64,000 nt of DNA from Gammaproteobacteria bacterium (GTDB taxonomy: Bacteria; Pseudomonadota; Gammaproteobacteria; UBA6002). The stretch spans positions 1 through 64,000 of the forward strand of contig JACCWJ010000049.1 of NCBI GenBank assembly GCA_013697705.1. Reading direction: 5' to 3'. Of this stretch, positions 31,484-40,298 are shown piece by piece. Under the pieces are notes generated by a model. That model saw nothing but the letters and a program-made list of their open reading frames with translations, was not told where the DNA came from and made no database searches. The position numbers and the translations under genes are program-made. Positions within the stretch are counted from its first letter, which is position 1; the number at the start of each line of letters is the position of its first letter.

Positions 31484-31753
31484 ATGACACGTACTGTTTT
31501 TTGTAAAAAGTTAGACGCAGAAGAACTGGGCTTGGAATTCCCCCCCTTCCCCGGCGACCTAGGCACTGAAATTTATAACAACATTTCAAAACATGCTTGG
31601 CAAATGTGGCTCAGCCATCAAACAATGTTGATAAACGAATATCGATTAAACATGTTAGAGCCAGAAGCAAGACAATTCTTAGTCGATGAAATGAAAAAAT
31701 TCCTATTTGGAACTGGTAGCGATGCCCCTCCCGGATATCAGCCCCCAGAATGA
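31484..31753 (+). CDS. yggX: Probable Fe(2+)-trafficking protein YggX
   Basis: YggX is a small cytoplasmic protein that protects Fe-S clusters from oxidative damage. The 89 residues start [23 protein letters not shown] and include [17 protein letters not shown], both family hallmarks (seen here as FCKKL and [14 protein letters not shown]). It follows mutY, whose Fe-S cluster it may help maintain; the pairing is conserved in gammaproteobacteria. Confidence 0.96.
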   Translation: MTRTVFCKKLDAEELGLEFPPFPGDLGTEIYNNISKHAWQMWLSHQTMLINEYRLNMLEPEARQFLVDEMKKFLFGTGSDAPPGYQPPE

Positions 31754-31761
31754 GAATTCGC

Positions 31762-31790
31762 TTGACTCAAACTCCTACAATCGGTTTAAT
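31762..31790 (+). promoter_or_regulatory. Sigma-70 promoter of tRNA-Phe
   Basis: TTGACT (31762-31767) and TTTAAT (31785-31790) are 17 bases apart, ending ten bases before the tRNA. The following GCGTCC is a GC-rich discriminator, as at stringently controlled stable-RNA promoters. Confidence 0.7.
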
Positions 31791-31800
31791 TAGCGTCCTC

Positions 31801-31877
<77 letters not shown>

Positions 31878-31920
31878 CAAATCAAGGACTTACAATTATC
31901 CGCTAAATAATCAATTTTTC

Positions 31921-31940
31921 AGTGCTACCTAGGTGCTACC
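31921..31940 (+). promoter_or_regulatory. Putative integrase arm sites, left end
   Basis: AGTGCTACC and GGTGCTACC are spaced 11 bases apart (one helical turn), 44 bases inside attL. The same paired motif occurs inside the right end. Confidence 0.6.
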
Positions 31941-32008
31941 AAAAGCTAAACGGATTTACATATAAAATTGTGATTTAGCGAAGTTACACTATTGAGGTTA
32001 GAGGTTAA

Positions 32009-32362
32009 ATGAAAAACTTGTTCAAGTTATGCTTATCATTTCGAGATACCATTACTCGGTCCCAGTATTTATTAGGAATGCTAATGACGGTGTTATTTGT
32101 AACCTTACTATATATTATATCTGTGGAAATTAGACCTGATAATCAGCATGGAACCCGTGATATTTTTGCAGCAATATTAAGCTTATTATTGATTATTGAT
32201 CTGCCCATCTTTTTATATACGCTAATAGCTTTAGCAGTTAAAAGGTTACGAGATGTAGGGTGGTCCAAATGGCTAGCAATTTTTAGTTTTATTCCGCCTT
32301 TATCTCTAGTATTGTGGCTACTTTTACTATTCATACCTAGTAAAAAAATTAAAGGACTTTAG
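32009..32362 (+). CDS. DUF805 membrane protein
   Basis: This 117-residue inner membrane protein has about three hydrophobic helices. The VKRLRDVGWSKWLA segment is the DUF805 hallmark, and the protein ends with a PSKK motif. DUF805 proteins (YhaH/YhaI type) have no known function. It lies within the tRNA-Phe element, 35 bases before the DUF817 gene, and the two probably form one transcript. It is likely cargo. Confidence 0.85.
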   Translation: MKNLFKLCLSFRDTITRSQYLLGMLMTVLFVTLLYIISVEIRPDNQHGTRDIFAAILSLLLIIDLPIFLYTLIALAVKRLRDVGWSKWLAIFSFIPPLSLVLWLLLLFIPSKKIKGL

Positions 32363-32397
32363 AAAAATTTATCTCTAAAAAATAAAGAAGTAACATC

Positions 32398-33234
32398 GTG
32401 AGTGAGTCGCAAACATTTGCAATCACAAATCTTTTGGATCGCTTAATTTCTAATGATTCAGCCTTAAAAGAATTCATTCTCTTTGGATTAAAACAAGCAT
32501 GGGCGTGTCTATTTGGCGGGTTGCTACTTTTTTTTATTTTAGTCACCCATTATTGGTATCCATTCCAGCATTATCTTAATCGGTATGATTTTTTATTCCT
32601 TGTTGCCATTCTTATTCAGGTTATCTTGCTACTCACCAAATTAGAGACATGGGAAGAGGCCAGGCTAATAATTATCTTCCACATTGTCGCAACCATCATG
32701 GAAATATTTAAAACTTCTCCCGCAATTGGATCTTGGCATTATCCTGAAGCAGCTGTGTTCAAAATTGCGAATGTTCCTCTTTTTGCTGGATTTATGTATA
32801 GCGCAGTAGGAAGTTATACTGCTCGCATTTGGAAAGCGTTTGATCTGAAGTTTACTTATTATCCGAAGTCAATCTGGCCTTTTATCGTAGCCATCCTTAT
32901 TTATATCAACTTTTTCACGCATCATTTCTTTTGCGATCTCCGGTGGTTATTAATCGCAATAAGCATTATTGTTTTTGCTCGCACATCGATAATTATGACA
33001 ATAGGTCAAAACTGCAGGAAAATGCCTCTTGTTGTGGGTTGGTTCTTGGAAGCAATCTTTATCTGGTTTGCTGAAAATATTGCAACACTTTCAAATGTGT
33101 GGCTCTACCCTTTCCAAAATGAATCTTGGCAACCAGTTTCCTTTCATAAAATATATGCATGGTATTTGTTAATTATCATTAGTTTTATTTTAGTCTCTAC
33201 AGTTCATAAACCAACATTGAAAAGAGAATCATAA
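32398..33234 (+). CDS. DUF817 integral membrane protein
   Basis: This 278-residue protein has about eight membrane helices. Family segments are visible: FGLKQAWACLFGGLL, LETWEEARLI, GSWHYPEA, VPLFAGFMYSAVGSY, NFFTHHFFCDLRWLL, and WFAENIATLSNVWLYP. The conserved His, Asp and Glu residues within helices suggest a membrane enzyme, but no function is established for DUF817. It starts at GTG with AAGAAG upstream, and pairs with the DUF805 gene as cargo of the element. Confidence 0.85.
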   Translation: MSESQTFAITNLLDRLISNDSALKEFILFGLKQAWACLFGGLLLFFILVTHYWYPFQHYLNRYDFLFLVAILIQVILLLTKLETWEEARLIIIFHIVATIMEIFKTSPAIGSWHYPEAAVFKIANVPLFAGFMYSAVGSYTARIWKAFDLKFTYYPKSIWPFIVAILIYINFFTHHFFCDLRWLLIAISIIVFARTSIIMTIGQNCRKMPLVVGWFLEAIFIWFAENIATLSNVWLYPFQNESWQPVSFHKIYAWYLLIIISFILVSTVHKPTLKRES

Positions 33235-33686
33235 AGAATGGATAAAATATTCGATCAAGAGACCATCGAAAGTTTGTCAACAGAAAGTTAAACTCAGTGG
33301 TGCTGGTCTTGCATTTTTCATCGTCAAAATTTGTAAGAATCAGCACCTGATTATCCATCTTTTTGATTCAAAGCAAATCCAAAATTTTTCCCATTTTTCG
33401 CAAACTTGAAAAGTTTGCATATTGCGCTTTTAGATGTCTTTACAATTTGATTGGCCAAGGTTCAGTCAGGTTGGGAAAATTAAAGCAACTGCTACTGGCT
33501 AAGAAATATGTGATCAACACAAAATAGCAAACAAGCTAGTTGTTGATTCAAAGTACACCAAATGCATCTAGTACATCAAACCATTCGTGAGTGGCTTTTG
33601 TAGATGTATTTGTGATGTACTTTGAATGGACTTATCTGGGAAGATGTACACTGATACCAATCCTTACTGGCTAATGAAGAGTGTAC
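33235..33686. other. 450-base non-coding stretch with GTAC repeats
   Basis: No gene is supported, apart from a 17-codon frame right after the DUF817 stop. The right part holds six or seven GTAC-centred motifs and a 28-bp imperfect inverted repeat; a GCAAACTT/AAGTTTGC hairpin lies at 33400-33418. It may be the element's replication origin or a copy-control site, which is inference. Confidence 0.5.
33546..33627. repeat. Inverted repeat beside the replication gene
   Basis: ATTCAAAGTACA (33546-33557) is a perfect inverse of 33616-33627, and the pairing continues imperfectly toward the centre (CATCTA/TAGATG). GTAC occurs four times within or near it. Confidence 0.7.
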
Positions 33687-33708
33687 TTAATGTACTTGGT
33701 GTACATTG
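33682..33708. repeat. Three tandem 9-bp TGTAC repeats at the primase stop
   Basis: TGTACTTAA, TGTACTTGG and TGTACATTG stand head to tail and run into the last codons of the replication gene. Confidence 0.7.
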
Positions 33709-36041
33709 TATCTAATATCTTTTAGGTGAACATGAAAACCATCTTTTTGACGTTGTGGTTCAAATTCAATATGAATACCTATGAGAGTCAAAGCGATACA
33801 CTGTCTCTTCAACTGCATCGCAAGACCTCGTGCAGACCTTGGCCAGTCTAATGCTTTCTCATGCTTATAAGATTTGCTGAGTATGTTATAAAGCTGACTG
33901 TATAAGCCTGAGAAGCTTCCCTTCTCTTCCATAAACTGAATGATTGCGGTTGCAAGAGATGAATGCTCCATCGCTGAAGTGATACTCACCTTACGATTTT
34001 CTAAATAATCTCGTATAAAGGATCCAGGTTCCCAGGCCAAAGCATGTTCTAGTGCAACGCCTAACTGTGCAAAGTCTGCTAAGCGGGGTTTTTCATCAAG
34101 TCGAACATTCGGCAGTTCTTTTAATATTTGAGATAAAGTTGTCAATAATGCGCCTAAAAAACGCCCATGATTTTCGCTAAATCGTTGCTGTAATTCTTGA
34201 TCAGTTTTGCGCTCCGTCACCAAAATGGGAGGCAACTCCAGAACAATCGCGCGATCAATTAAATCCTGAGCTGAAATAAAATCGTGGATACCATTCATGA
34301 TGACCGGGCGTTTTATCTCTGCAACTTCTTCTTCCATGGTGCTATACAGTTTTCGCGTGGCAAAACCACCGCCTGTCGCCAAACAGCATAAGTCATCTTG
34401 CTGACTCGCACTTAAGCGGCTGATGTTATTTAGGGAAACCAACCAATTATTCACTGCTGCGACAAATAAATCTTCACTTTTCCTGGGTGTTCCGCGTAAG
34501 TTTGATGTGGAAGGATCAATCAACTCGCGTAAAAAATATTGTGTGCTGCTTTTTGCAGATCCTTGCAAACCAGTTAATACCAGAATTGGAAAATGCGTAT
34601 CAGGACGTAAACATTCCAGCAACCATGCCAAAACTAATTTTTGACTCTGTGGAGGAATATTAATTAGCTCCCATAATAAATCAATGCTGCCTTCCTTTTC
34701 CGGGCGTGGTAATGGTCGCATGGACCTTGAACGTCTGAACTTTATGGGCGCTTGAGGCAGAATTTTCCAACCCTGTAAATTAATCTCAACTATTTCACAA
34801 CTTTCATTGGCCAAATCTAAATATATTGTATCGCCTAAATGCCCGACACGAATAAAGACTTTGTGACAAGCCCCCTCAAATCTGGCTTTACCATTAATGA
34901 CGGCTAATACGTCTTGTAAAGAGGTTTTATTGATTACTTTTTGATGTAAGCGCCAATAAAGATGAGTAATGCTTTCTTGAAATTCTTTACTTTCAATCGG
35001 CCAGGTCTCATAACGATCTCTATGGAGAAATGTCACATAGGTTTCACCCTGTTCATCATGAAAAAATTCTGCGTCAGCTAACAATTGCAACACTTGATTT
35101 GCCAAAGATATTTTCTGATCTGAAGCTTGATGTGAATCACAAGTAAGCCCCAATTGTTTGTGTACTGTTTCCATCCCCTCCAAATTTGCTAGGTCATTAA
35201 AATCAGATGGCTTAGATTCAAGTGACTTAAATTGCGGAATGAATAATTGTGCCCCCAGGTATTTTGCAGTTTCTTGCGCTTTAGTTAGACCAGGATTATT
35301 GGGCGACCATTGATCGTTATCCGCACAAATCATTATCTGATGGTTTGGATAATTAGTTTTTAATACTTTAGCAACCGGCAAAAGATTATTGGCATTAAAA
35401 GCCACAAATGTGGCACAACGACTTGCTTGATATATTGTCGCTGCTGTTGCATATCCTTCACACAAATAAAGGGTTGACGTAATCTCACCAATGGAATAAA
35501 AATGACCATGAATTTTTCCATTCGATAAAAATCGTTTTTGACCCTCACTATTAATGAATTGTAAGCTATGGAGTTGCTGTGATTGATCCAAAATCGGTAT
35601 GATTAATAAATTATTTTTATAGAGTCTTAAGCCATAGGACTGCACCGATTTATTTTTCAGATAAGGATGAATAGTAAGTGGTACTGACTGTTGCCAAATA
35701 TTATTCGCTCGCTCTTGTGCCTCATTTTGTAATCGGGTTAATTCCACTTCTCGCTTGTTACGCGCTTCTGAAATTATTTTTTGTACTTGAAACTTTTCTT
35801 GTATCGTTAATTGCTGTTCTGGTTTGTAGCACCAAGTTTTTTCTATATCACGTTTCCAACAACCATAAGCACCGGCAGGGATACCATCGATATACAATAC
35901 ATACCATCCATTCTTTGAGCCAGACTTATCACCACCTTGATAAAAGCGATGTATTTGACCGTCGGCTATAATTTCATCCGTAATAAAAATTGCATCATTC
36001 TCCATTGCACTTTTAAATGTATGGATAATATTATTATTCAT
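33687..36041 (-). CDS. Toprim primase-helicase replication protein of the element
   Basis: The 784-residue protein resembles replication proteins of P4-like islands. An N-terminal region with basic and aromatic residues is followed by a Toprim-like domain near residue 190 (TLYLCEGYATAATIYQ, then MICADND). A P-loop NTPase region follows near residue 490 (LTGLQGSAKSS) with a later NWLVSLNNISRLSASQQDDL segment, likely Walker B and sensor. It probably primes and unwinds at an origin on the excised element. It overlaps the upstream HTH gene by 8 bases. Its C-terminus is encoded by TGTAC repeats that may belong to the origin. Confidence 0.8.
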   Translation of the reverse strand: MNNNIIHTFKSAMENDAIFITDEIIADGQIHRFYQGGDKSGSKNGWYVLYIDGIPAGAYGCWKRDIEKTWCYKPEQQLTIQEKFQVQKIISEARNKREVELTRLQNEAQERANNIWQQSVPLTIHPYLKNKSVQSYGLRLYKNNLLIIPILDQSQQLHSLQFINSEGQKRFLSNGKIHGHFYSIGEITSTLYLCEGYATAATIYQASRCATFVAFNANNLLPVAKVLKTNYPNHQIMICADNDQWSPNNPGLTKAQETAKYLGAQLFIPQFKSLESKPSDFNDLANLEGMETVHKQLGLTCDSHQASDQKISLANQVLQLLADAEFFHDEQGETYVTFLHRDRYETWPIESKEFQESITHLYWRLHQKVINKTSLQDVLAVINGKARFEGACHKVFIRVGHLGDTIYLDLANESCEIVEINLQGWKILPQAPIKFRRSRSMRPLPRPEKEGSIDLLWELINIPPQSQKLVLAWLLECLRPDTHFPILVLTGLQGSAKSSTQYFLRELIDPSTSNLRGTPRKSEDLFVAAVNNWLVSLNNISRLSASQQDDLCCLATGGGFATRKLYSTMEEEVAEIKRPVIMNGIHDFISAQDLIDRAIVLELPPILVTERKTDQELQQRFSENHGRFLGALLTTLSQILKELPNVRLDEKPRLADFAQLGVALEHALAWEPGSFIRDYLENRKVSITSAMEHSSLATAIIQFMEEKGSFSGLYSQLYNILSKSYKHEKALDWPRSARGLAMQLKRQCIALTLIGIHIEFEPQRQKDGFHVHLKDIRYNVHQVH

Positions 36042-36261
36042 AGCACTCTCCTGTATGACCTAGAGTGCGACGTGCAATGAATGCGTTAATGTCATGCACG
36101 TTATAACGAATTAATTTTCCTACGCGAACATACGGAAGGCTATAACGTCCTGTACATCGCCAAACATCTAAGGTTCCTGTCGAAACTCCTAAAATTTCAG
36201 CCGTTTGTTGCGGGGTCAATAATTTATTCAGAGAAGAATTAATGGCTGTTGATGAATTCAT
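36034..36261 (-). CDS. AlpA/excisionase-like helix-turn-helix protein
   Basis: The 75-residue protein has a MerR-like HTH_17 domain: LLTPQQTAEILGVSTGTLDVW, then GRYSLPYVRVGKLIRY. Proteins of this type in P4-like elements act as excisionase or activate the integrase or replication genes. It sits just before the replication gene (8-base overlap), with three TTCCAAGT motifs upstream that could be its operator. Confidence 0.85.
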   Translation of the reverse strand: MNSSTAINSSLNKLLTPQQTAEILGVSTGTLDVWRCTGRYSLPYVRVGKLIRYNVHDINAFIARRTLGHTGECYE

Positions 36262-36331
36262 AGTAAAGATGCTCCTTTAAAATTTGAAATAACAAACAAG
36301 GAGCATCTTGCGGTAATGTTGAAGAGTTGTG

Positions 36332-36405
36332 TTCCAAGTGGAAAAATTATTTTCCAAGTTAGGATGAAGGCTATAACTTATTGATAATTAGAATCATTCC
36401 AAGTT
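36332..36405. repeat. Three TTCCAAGT motifs upstream of the HTH gene
   Basis: TTCCAAGT occurs at 36332-36339, 36352-36359 and 36397-36404, all in the same orientation, 70-140 bases upstream of the HTH start. They may be regulator-binding sites. Confidence 0.5.
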
Positions 36406-36542
36406 GTCACAAAAAATAATCTTCTCCTTTTGTTATTGTGGTTTATTGCAGTGCTATAAAGCTCTATGTAATCCTACGTAATACACTATAAACCTATTTC
36501 AATTAACATTTTGTCAAAATACATGACTATTTGAGCAGAAAA

Positions 36543-37175
36543 TTATTCTTGATCGTCTGGAACCAAATGAATGTCTCTCTGAATAGTACGTAATGATTCT
36601 GCAATCCGACGTTGAATACTACTTTTACCGAGACCGTAGATTTTTAGATTATGATCTTCCAAAAATTGTAGGATGTCTTCTGTCACCTGAAAAATATTTA
36701 TACTTTTTACGGAACCCAATCGTGGCGATTTATTTTTAAAAACATATGCCATCACCACTGCTCCTAATGTTTTTGATAAATATTCTTCCTCTTTACTTTT
36801 TACTTGTTCAATTTTGGTTTCATCAGCTTTACTCCCAAATAATTCTGGAAATTGATTTGCATATGCCTCTTTTGCTAATTGCCATAATTCCTCTGGTATT
36901 GGCCATTTTTTCTGCACACATTCATTCAAATACGCCGCAGGGTGACCACGATGCTCACGGTATTTATAAAAATGAACTGATGTAAATATTTGATGGAGCT
37001 TATAGGGGTTTATTAATTCTGGATACGTCTCGATGTTGGTTTTGTGATCTTTAACAGTAAAACGGATTGATCGGTATTTATCAGGATCTAACCCACAAAT
37101 AATGAGACAAGCATTTTTTTGTGACCAGGAGTCTAGTTTAAGTAAAAATTCATAATCAGGTTTATTAATTGGCAT
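36543..37175 (-). CDS. Unknown protein of the element
   Basis: This 210-residue soluble protein has no recognised domain. It is rich in Lys, Glu and Tyr, with a Trp/Pro-rich middle (HPAAYLNECVQKKWPIPEELWQLA) and a basic C-terminal segment (GKSSIQRRIAESLRTIQRDI) that could be helical and DNA-binding. Similar-sized genes often lie between the integrase and the HTH gene of P4-type islands, suggesting a regulatory or replication accessory role. There is no signal peptide or membrane helix. Confidence 0.6.
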   Translation of the reverse strand: MPINKPDYEFLLKLDSWSQKNACLIICGLDPDKYRSIRFTVKDHKTNIETYPELINPYKLHQIFTSVHFYKYREHRGHPAAYLNECVQKKWPIPEELWQLAKEAYANQFPELFGSKADETKIEQVKSKEEEYLSKTLGAVVMAYVFKNKSPRLGSVKSINIFQVTEDILQFLEDHNLKIYGLGKSSIQRRIAESLRTIQRDIHLVPDDQE

Positions 37176-37329
37176 AACACCCCTCTCGTGTCAAACCTCA
37201 TTGAGAGGTCAAGCCAAGTTGGTGAGGTACCAACGATTCAGGAGCTACCCTAGGCTTAACCAACAAGTTACATTACATCATTTAATGTCCTTGATTAGTA
37301 ATTATTCAGCGCAAAATTTTAATTGGCTA

Positions 37330-37448
37330 GAACGTTCAGGTTTGAGCCGAATTTCAATGAAAAATGAAAAGAAAAAGCGGAGCATACTCACGTATGTGAG
37401 CAGTTTTCTTTTCATTTTTCATTGAAATTCGGCCAAAAATGGACGTTC
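37330..37448. repeat. Palindromic element overlapping the integrase 3' end, copy 2
   Basis: Perfect 29-bp arms lie at 37347-37375 and 37404-37432, with outer GAACGTTC/GGACGTTC ends and a central CTCAC/GTGAG hairpin. Its right arm encodes the last residues and stop codon of the integrase. A shorter related copy lies at 19387-19430. Confidence 0.8.
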
Positions 37449-38716
37449 GCATCTAATGGCTGAATAGTTACTTGATTATTTGAAAATAATGGTGCGGTAT
37501 CTTGTTCATACCCTACTAACTGTAATATATGGTCAGTAATTTTTTGTGTTGCTAATTTAAGACGATGTTGATCAGATATAATATACCCAGCCGTCACATC
37601 TGCATCGTCGTTAATTTTGTGATTCAATAATCGTTTCAACGTGTAACGGCTCATATCTAACGATTCAGTAATCGTGGCAAATGTTCGACGTAAGTCATGT
37701 ACTGTAAACTCGATTCCCGATTTTTTACGAATACGTAAAATTTGCTTTCGGGGTTCAACCAAATGTCCAGTACAACCTTCACCAGGAAATACAAAAATAC
37801 TTTCTGTCTGTAGTTTTCGTTTTCTTAATAGTTGTGTAACAAAACTACTCATGGGCAAGGTAACCGATTCACTATTTTTTGTATCTGCAAGCATAAATGT
37901 CCCCTCTTTCAAATCAACATCGGACCACTTCAGTCCAGCTGCTTCTTCCCTACGCACTCCGGTAAATAAAATAAATAACAAGTAATCTTTAACTATTTCT
38001 GTTTTTGCAAATGAAAATTCATTTTCTAAGGAAATCACAGTATTAAACCAAATCGGTAATTCTGTTCTCTTGATATACGATTGTTTACGCTTAACTTTAA
38101 ACCAGCTTTTTGTTGCTGATAATCTCACAACAGGATTCTCAAGAAATAAGGATTTATTTTGTGAATCTTCATAATGGAAACGAGCGAAATTAAATAACGC
38201 ACGCAATACCCGAAATGCATTATTGGCTCTTGCAGGGCTTTCATTGCCTCTTTGGGCATGTCTTTTTATTGCCATGTCCTTTGTGATAGCACGCAAAGGT
38301 TTATCTAGCCAATCAGAAAAGGTTTGTTGCAGAGATTTATGATAATCAAGAATTGTTCCTGGCTTTAAATTTTTTCGCGCCTTTAAATAATCATCAAATA
38401 CTTCTTTTAAAGTAATATTTGAAACTTCAACTTCTCGCTTTTCTTCAATGGGGTTAATGCCCTCAGAAAATTTCGATAATGTCTCAAGTGCCTTTTTACG
38501 AGCTTGCTCTATTGTCATTGATGGAAACCGTCCTAGAGTAACACGCACGGGTTTACCTTTGACTTTACGATAGACTATAAAACTTTTAACACCAGTAGGA
38601 GTTATAGAAATGCAAAGGCCATTTACTTTGGTGTCGTAAATATAACGACGTTTTTCATCTGATGCAGGCGTCAGTTGTTCAAGGGCTTTCTTTGTGAACG
38701 GGATTCTTTTACTCAT
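37412..38716 (-). CDS. int: P4-type tyrosine integrase
   Basis: This 434-residue site-specific recombinase has an N-terminal DUF4102 arm-binding domain (about residues 1-95, with DTKVNGLCISITPTGVKSF), a core-binding domain (about 100-200) and the catalytic domain. Catalytic residues are visible: Arg255 (TGVRREE), Lys280, His340-x-x-Arg343 (HDLRRTF), His366 (LNHK) and Tyr378 (TAGYI). It presumably recombines the 48-bp att sites. The last residues (WPNFNEK) and the stop are encoded by the palindrome arm. Confidence 0.95.
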   Translation of the reverse strand: MSKRIPFTKKALEQLTPASDEKRRYIYDTKVNGLCISITPTGVKSFIVYRKVKGKPVRVTLGRFPSMTIEQARKKALETLSKFSEGINPIEEKREVEVSNITLKEVFDDYLKARKNLKPGTILDYHKSLQQTFSDWLDKPLRAITKDMAIKRHAQRGNESPARANNAFRVLRALFNFARFHYEDSQNKSLFLENPVVRLSATKSWFKVKRKQSYIKRTELPIWFNTVISLENEFSFAKTEIVKDYLLFILFTGVRREEAAGLKWSDVDLKEGTFMLADTKNSESVTLPMSSFVTQLLRKRKLQTESIFVFPGEGCTGHLVEPRKQILRIRKKSGIEFTVHDLRRTFATITESLDMSRYTLKRLLNHKINDDADVTAGYIISDQHRLKLATQKITDHILQLVGYEQDTAPLFSNNQVTIQPLDANVHFWPNFNEK

Positions 38717-38873
38717 CGTAATTCAATCTCTTTATCTCTTTAATTCACGATTTTCTTGAGCAGATACATTTATCAGTAATTTTTCATAATTATTTATAGC
38801 AATTATCTAACATTAGAAAAAAGATCCATATTGTTACCAGCTAATTATTCTTTTAATCCAAAAAATTTATTTT

Positions 38874-39719
38874 TTACTCTTTCCCATCAATCTTTTTTTG
38901 AGTTTGCTCCAAGTAATTCTGAGGTGTGACAACTTTTTTTCGTGTTCGCTTCTCTAAATCTTTTCTCGCATTACCAGCCACTTCACCACCCGAGCGCGAA
39001 ACGGAACGATTTTCTTCAAATCCCTGGGCATCATTTTCTCGAGCTATTTCAGTTGTTGATGCTTCTCCAAGCATTGTAAAAATCAATTCGAGATCTGTCA
39101 TATGATCGCGTAAGTTTTCACGTTCTAAACCTTTATGCTTTTTATATTCGGTAGGAGTTAATCCAAAAGCCGCTTTAGATATCTCTGCAGTCAAAATAGC
39201 ATATTCCTGAGTACCACCCACCTCACGGTTCTTCCATTCTTCCGTTAGCTCTCCCCTCACTTGGATACCACGCATTCGTTTTTCAATCCAAGAATCATCA
39301 TAGCCCTTAGCTTTATATATCTCGCGCGCACGTTGAGAGGCCAATTCGGGATCTTCAATCTCCTGTACGCGTTCATATCCCACTTTGGCTAGCCAACGTT
39401 TAAATGGTTCTGCTTTGGGAGAGGGAATAGATTGGATAATGCGCAGCATCCCTTCGGTATTTGCACAGTCTGTTTCTCTCATCTTCCCGTCAGAAGCACT
39501 CAATTTCAACTGTCGACAAAATGTCGACAGTTCACTTGCTTCTTCATTTTTTACTCTTACCTTCATCTTGTACCAATAATCTCTTGGGTTAGCACTATCC
39601 GTTAATGCTTCAATTACATCTATTACCGAAAACCACCATTCATCATTAATAAGAGTCCTGCGTATTTTGTGATCATTAAAAACGGCAATATGATCATTAA
39701 TTATTAAGTCTTTTTTCAT
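38874..39719 (-). CDS. BRO-N / DinD-like protein
   Basis: The protein has about 281 residues. The N-terminal BRO domain (about residues 5-110, with RRTLINDEWWFSVIDVIEALTDS, here WWFSVIDVIEAL) is like that of phage antirepressors. The C-terminal half (TPTEYKKHKGLERENLRDHMTDLELIF, seen as EYKKHKGL and NLRDHM, then QGFEENRSVSRSGGEVAG) resembles the DinD DNA-damage protein. It probably regulates or responds to DNA damage in the element. ATG 39719 with AAGGGATG upstream is preferred to 39752. A perfect 11-bp inverted repeat lies within the gene at 39508-39532. Confidence 0.75.
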   Translation of the reverse strand: MKKDLIINDHIAVFNDHKIRRTLINDEWWFSVIDVIEALTDSANPRDYWYKMKVRVKNEEASELSTFCRQLKLSASDGKMRETDCANTEGMLRIIQSIPSPKAEPFKRWLAKVGYERVQEIEDPELASQRAREIYKAKGYDDSWIEKRMRGIQVRGELTEEWKNREVGGTQEYAILTAEISKAAFGLTPTEYKKHKGLERENLRDHMTDLELIFTMLGEASTTEIARENDAQGFEENRSVSRSGGEVAGNARKDLEKRTRKKVVTPQNYLEQTQKKIDGKE

Positions 39720-39910
39720 TATTTCATCCCTTACTTTAGGAGTATTAATCATTTTATGATAAGACCGTATCTTTTGCGTCAGGGCAATACAGTAGCTCTA
39801 AAATCTTGTGCTTTTAATTTTTTTATTCATTTTTCTAGCTCACCCACCATTAATATGTCTGCATGACGCTAATATCCATTTAATCATGCAACAGTCCAGG
39901 CAGTTTTCCT

Positions 39911-39930
39911 GGTGCTACCATGGTGCTACC
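39911..39930 (+). promoter_or_regulatory. Putative integrase arm sites, right end
   Basis: GGTGCTACC occurs twice with an 11-base spacing, 127 bases inside attR, matching the pair at 31921-31940. Confidence 0.6.
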
Positions 39931-40057
39931 TTTTAGAGCAAACATGATAGAATATTAGTTAATTAAGTTAAAGAAATATTTTTATAAGCAATTGATATAT
40001 ATGACGATATTAAAGATCATCAAAGATCGTAAAACTTCAGAAAACCCCGATTTCCAA

Positions 40058-40105
40058 GACTGAAAATCCTTGTGTCGGCAGTTCGATTCTGCCTCTGGCC
40101 ATAGT
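40058..40105. repeat. attR: 48-bp copy of the tRNA-Phe 3' half
   Basis: This is an identical direct repeat of 31830-31877, without the tRNA 5' half. It is the right end of the element and is not a functional tRNA. Confidence 0.92.
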
Positions 40106-40298
40106 AAATTCAAAGCGTTACGAATCACCGCCCCACTGAAACAAAAATCTGAAGTGCAAATGAAGTGCAGTTTGAATGTATGAAGGTAGACGAAGATGCA
40201 CAAACAGATCTATATCTCCATCAAAAGCTTGGTTTAATACTATAAGGAATTGGAGTGGCGACATTGCAGAACTGACCACAATGCCACCGTTACGCTAT

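Noticed and set aside
33400-33418. GCAAACTT/AAGTTTGC hairpin as a terminator
   Set aside because: No T-run follows on either strand.
36262-36542. CRISPR-like repeats
   Set aside because: The TTCCAAGT words are too short and unevenly spaced; no spacers or cas genes are present.
37201-37425. 74-codon plus-strand frame before the integrase
   Set aside because: It starts at TTG without a ribosome site and runs across the palindrome; nothing supports a protein.
40058-40105. Second tRNA-Phe gene
   Set aside because: Only the 3' half is present; it is the duplicated att site.
39982-40203. 73-codon frame over the right att site
   Set aside because: It is a chance translation of the tRNA-Phe fragment on the opposite strand.
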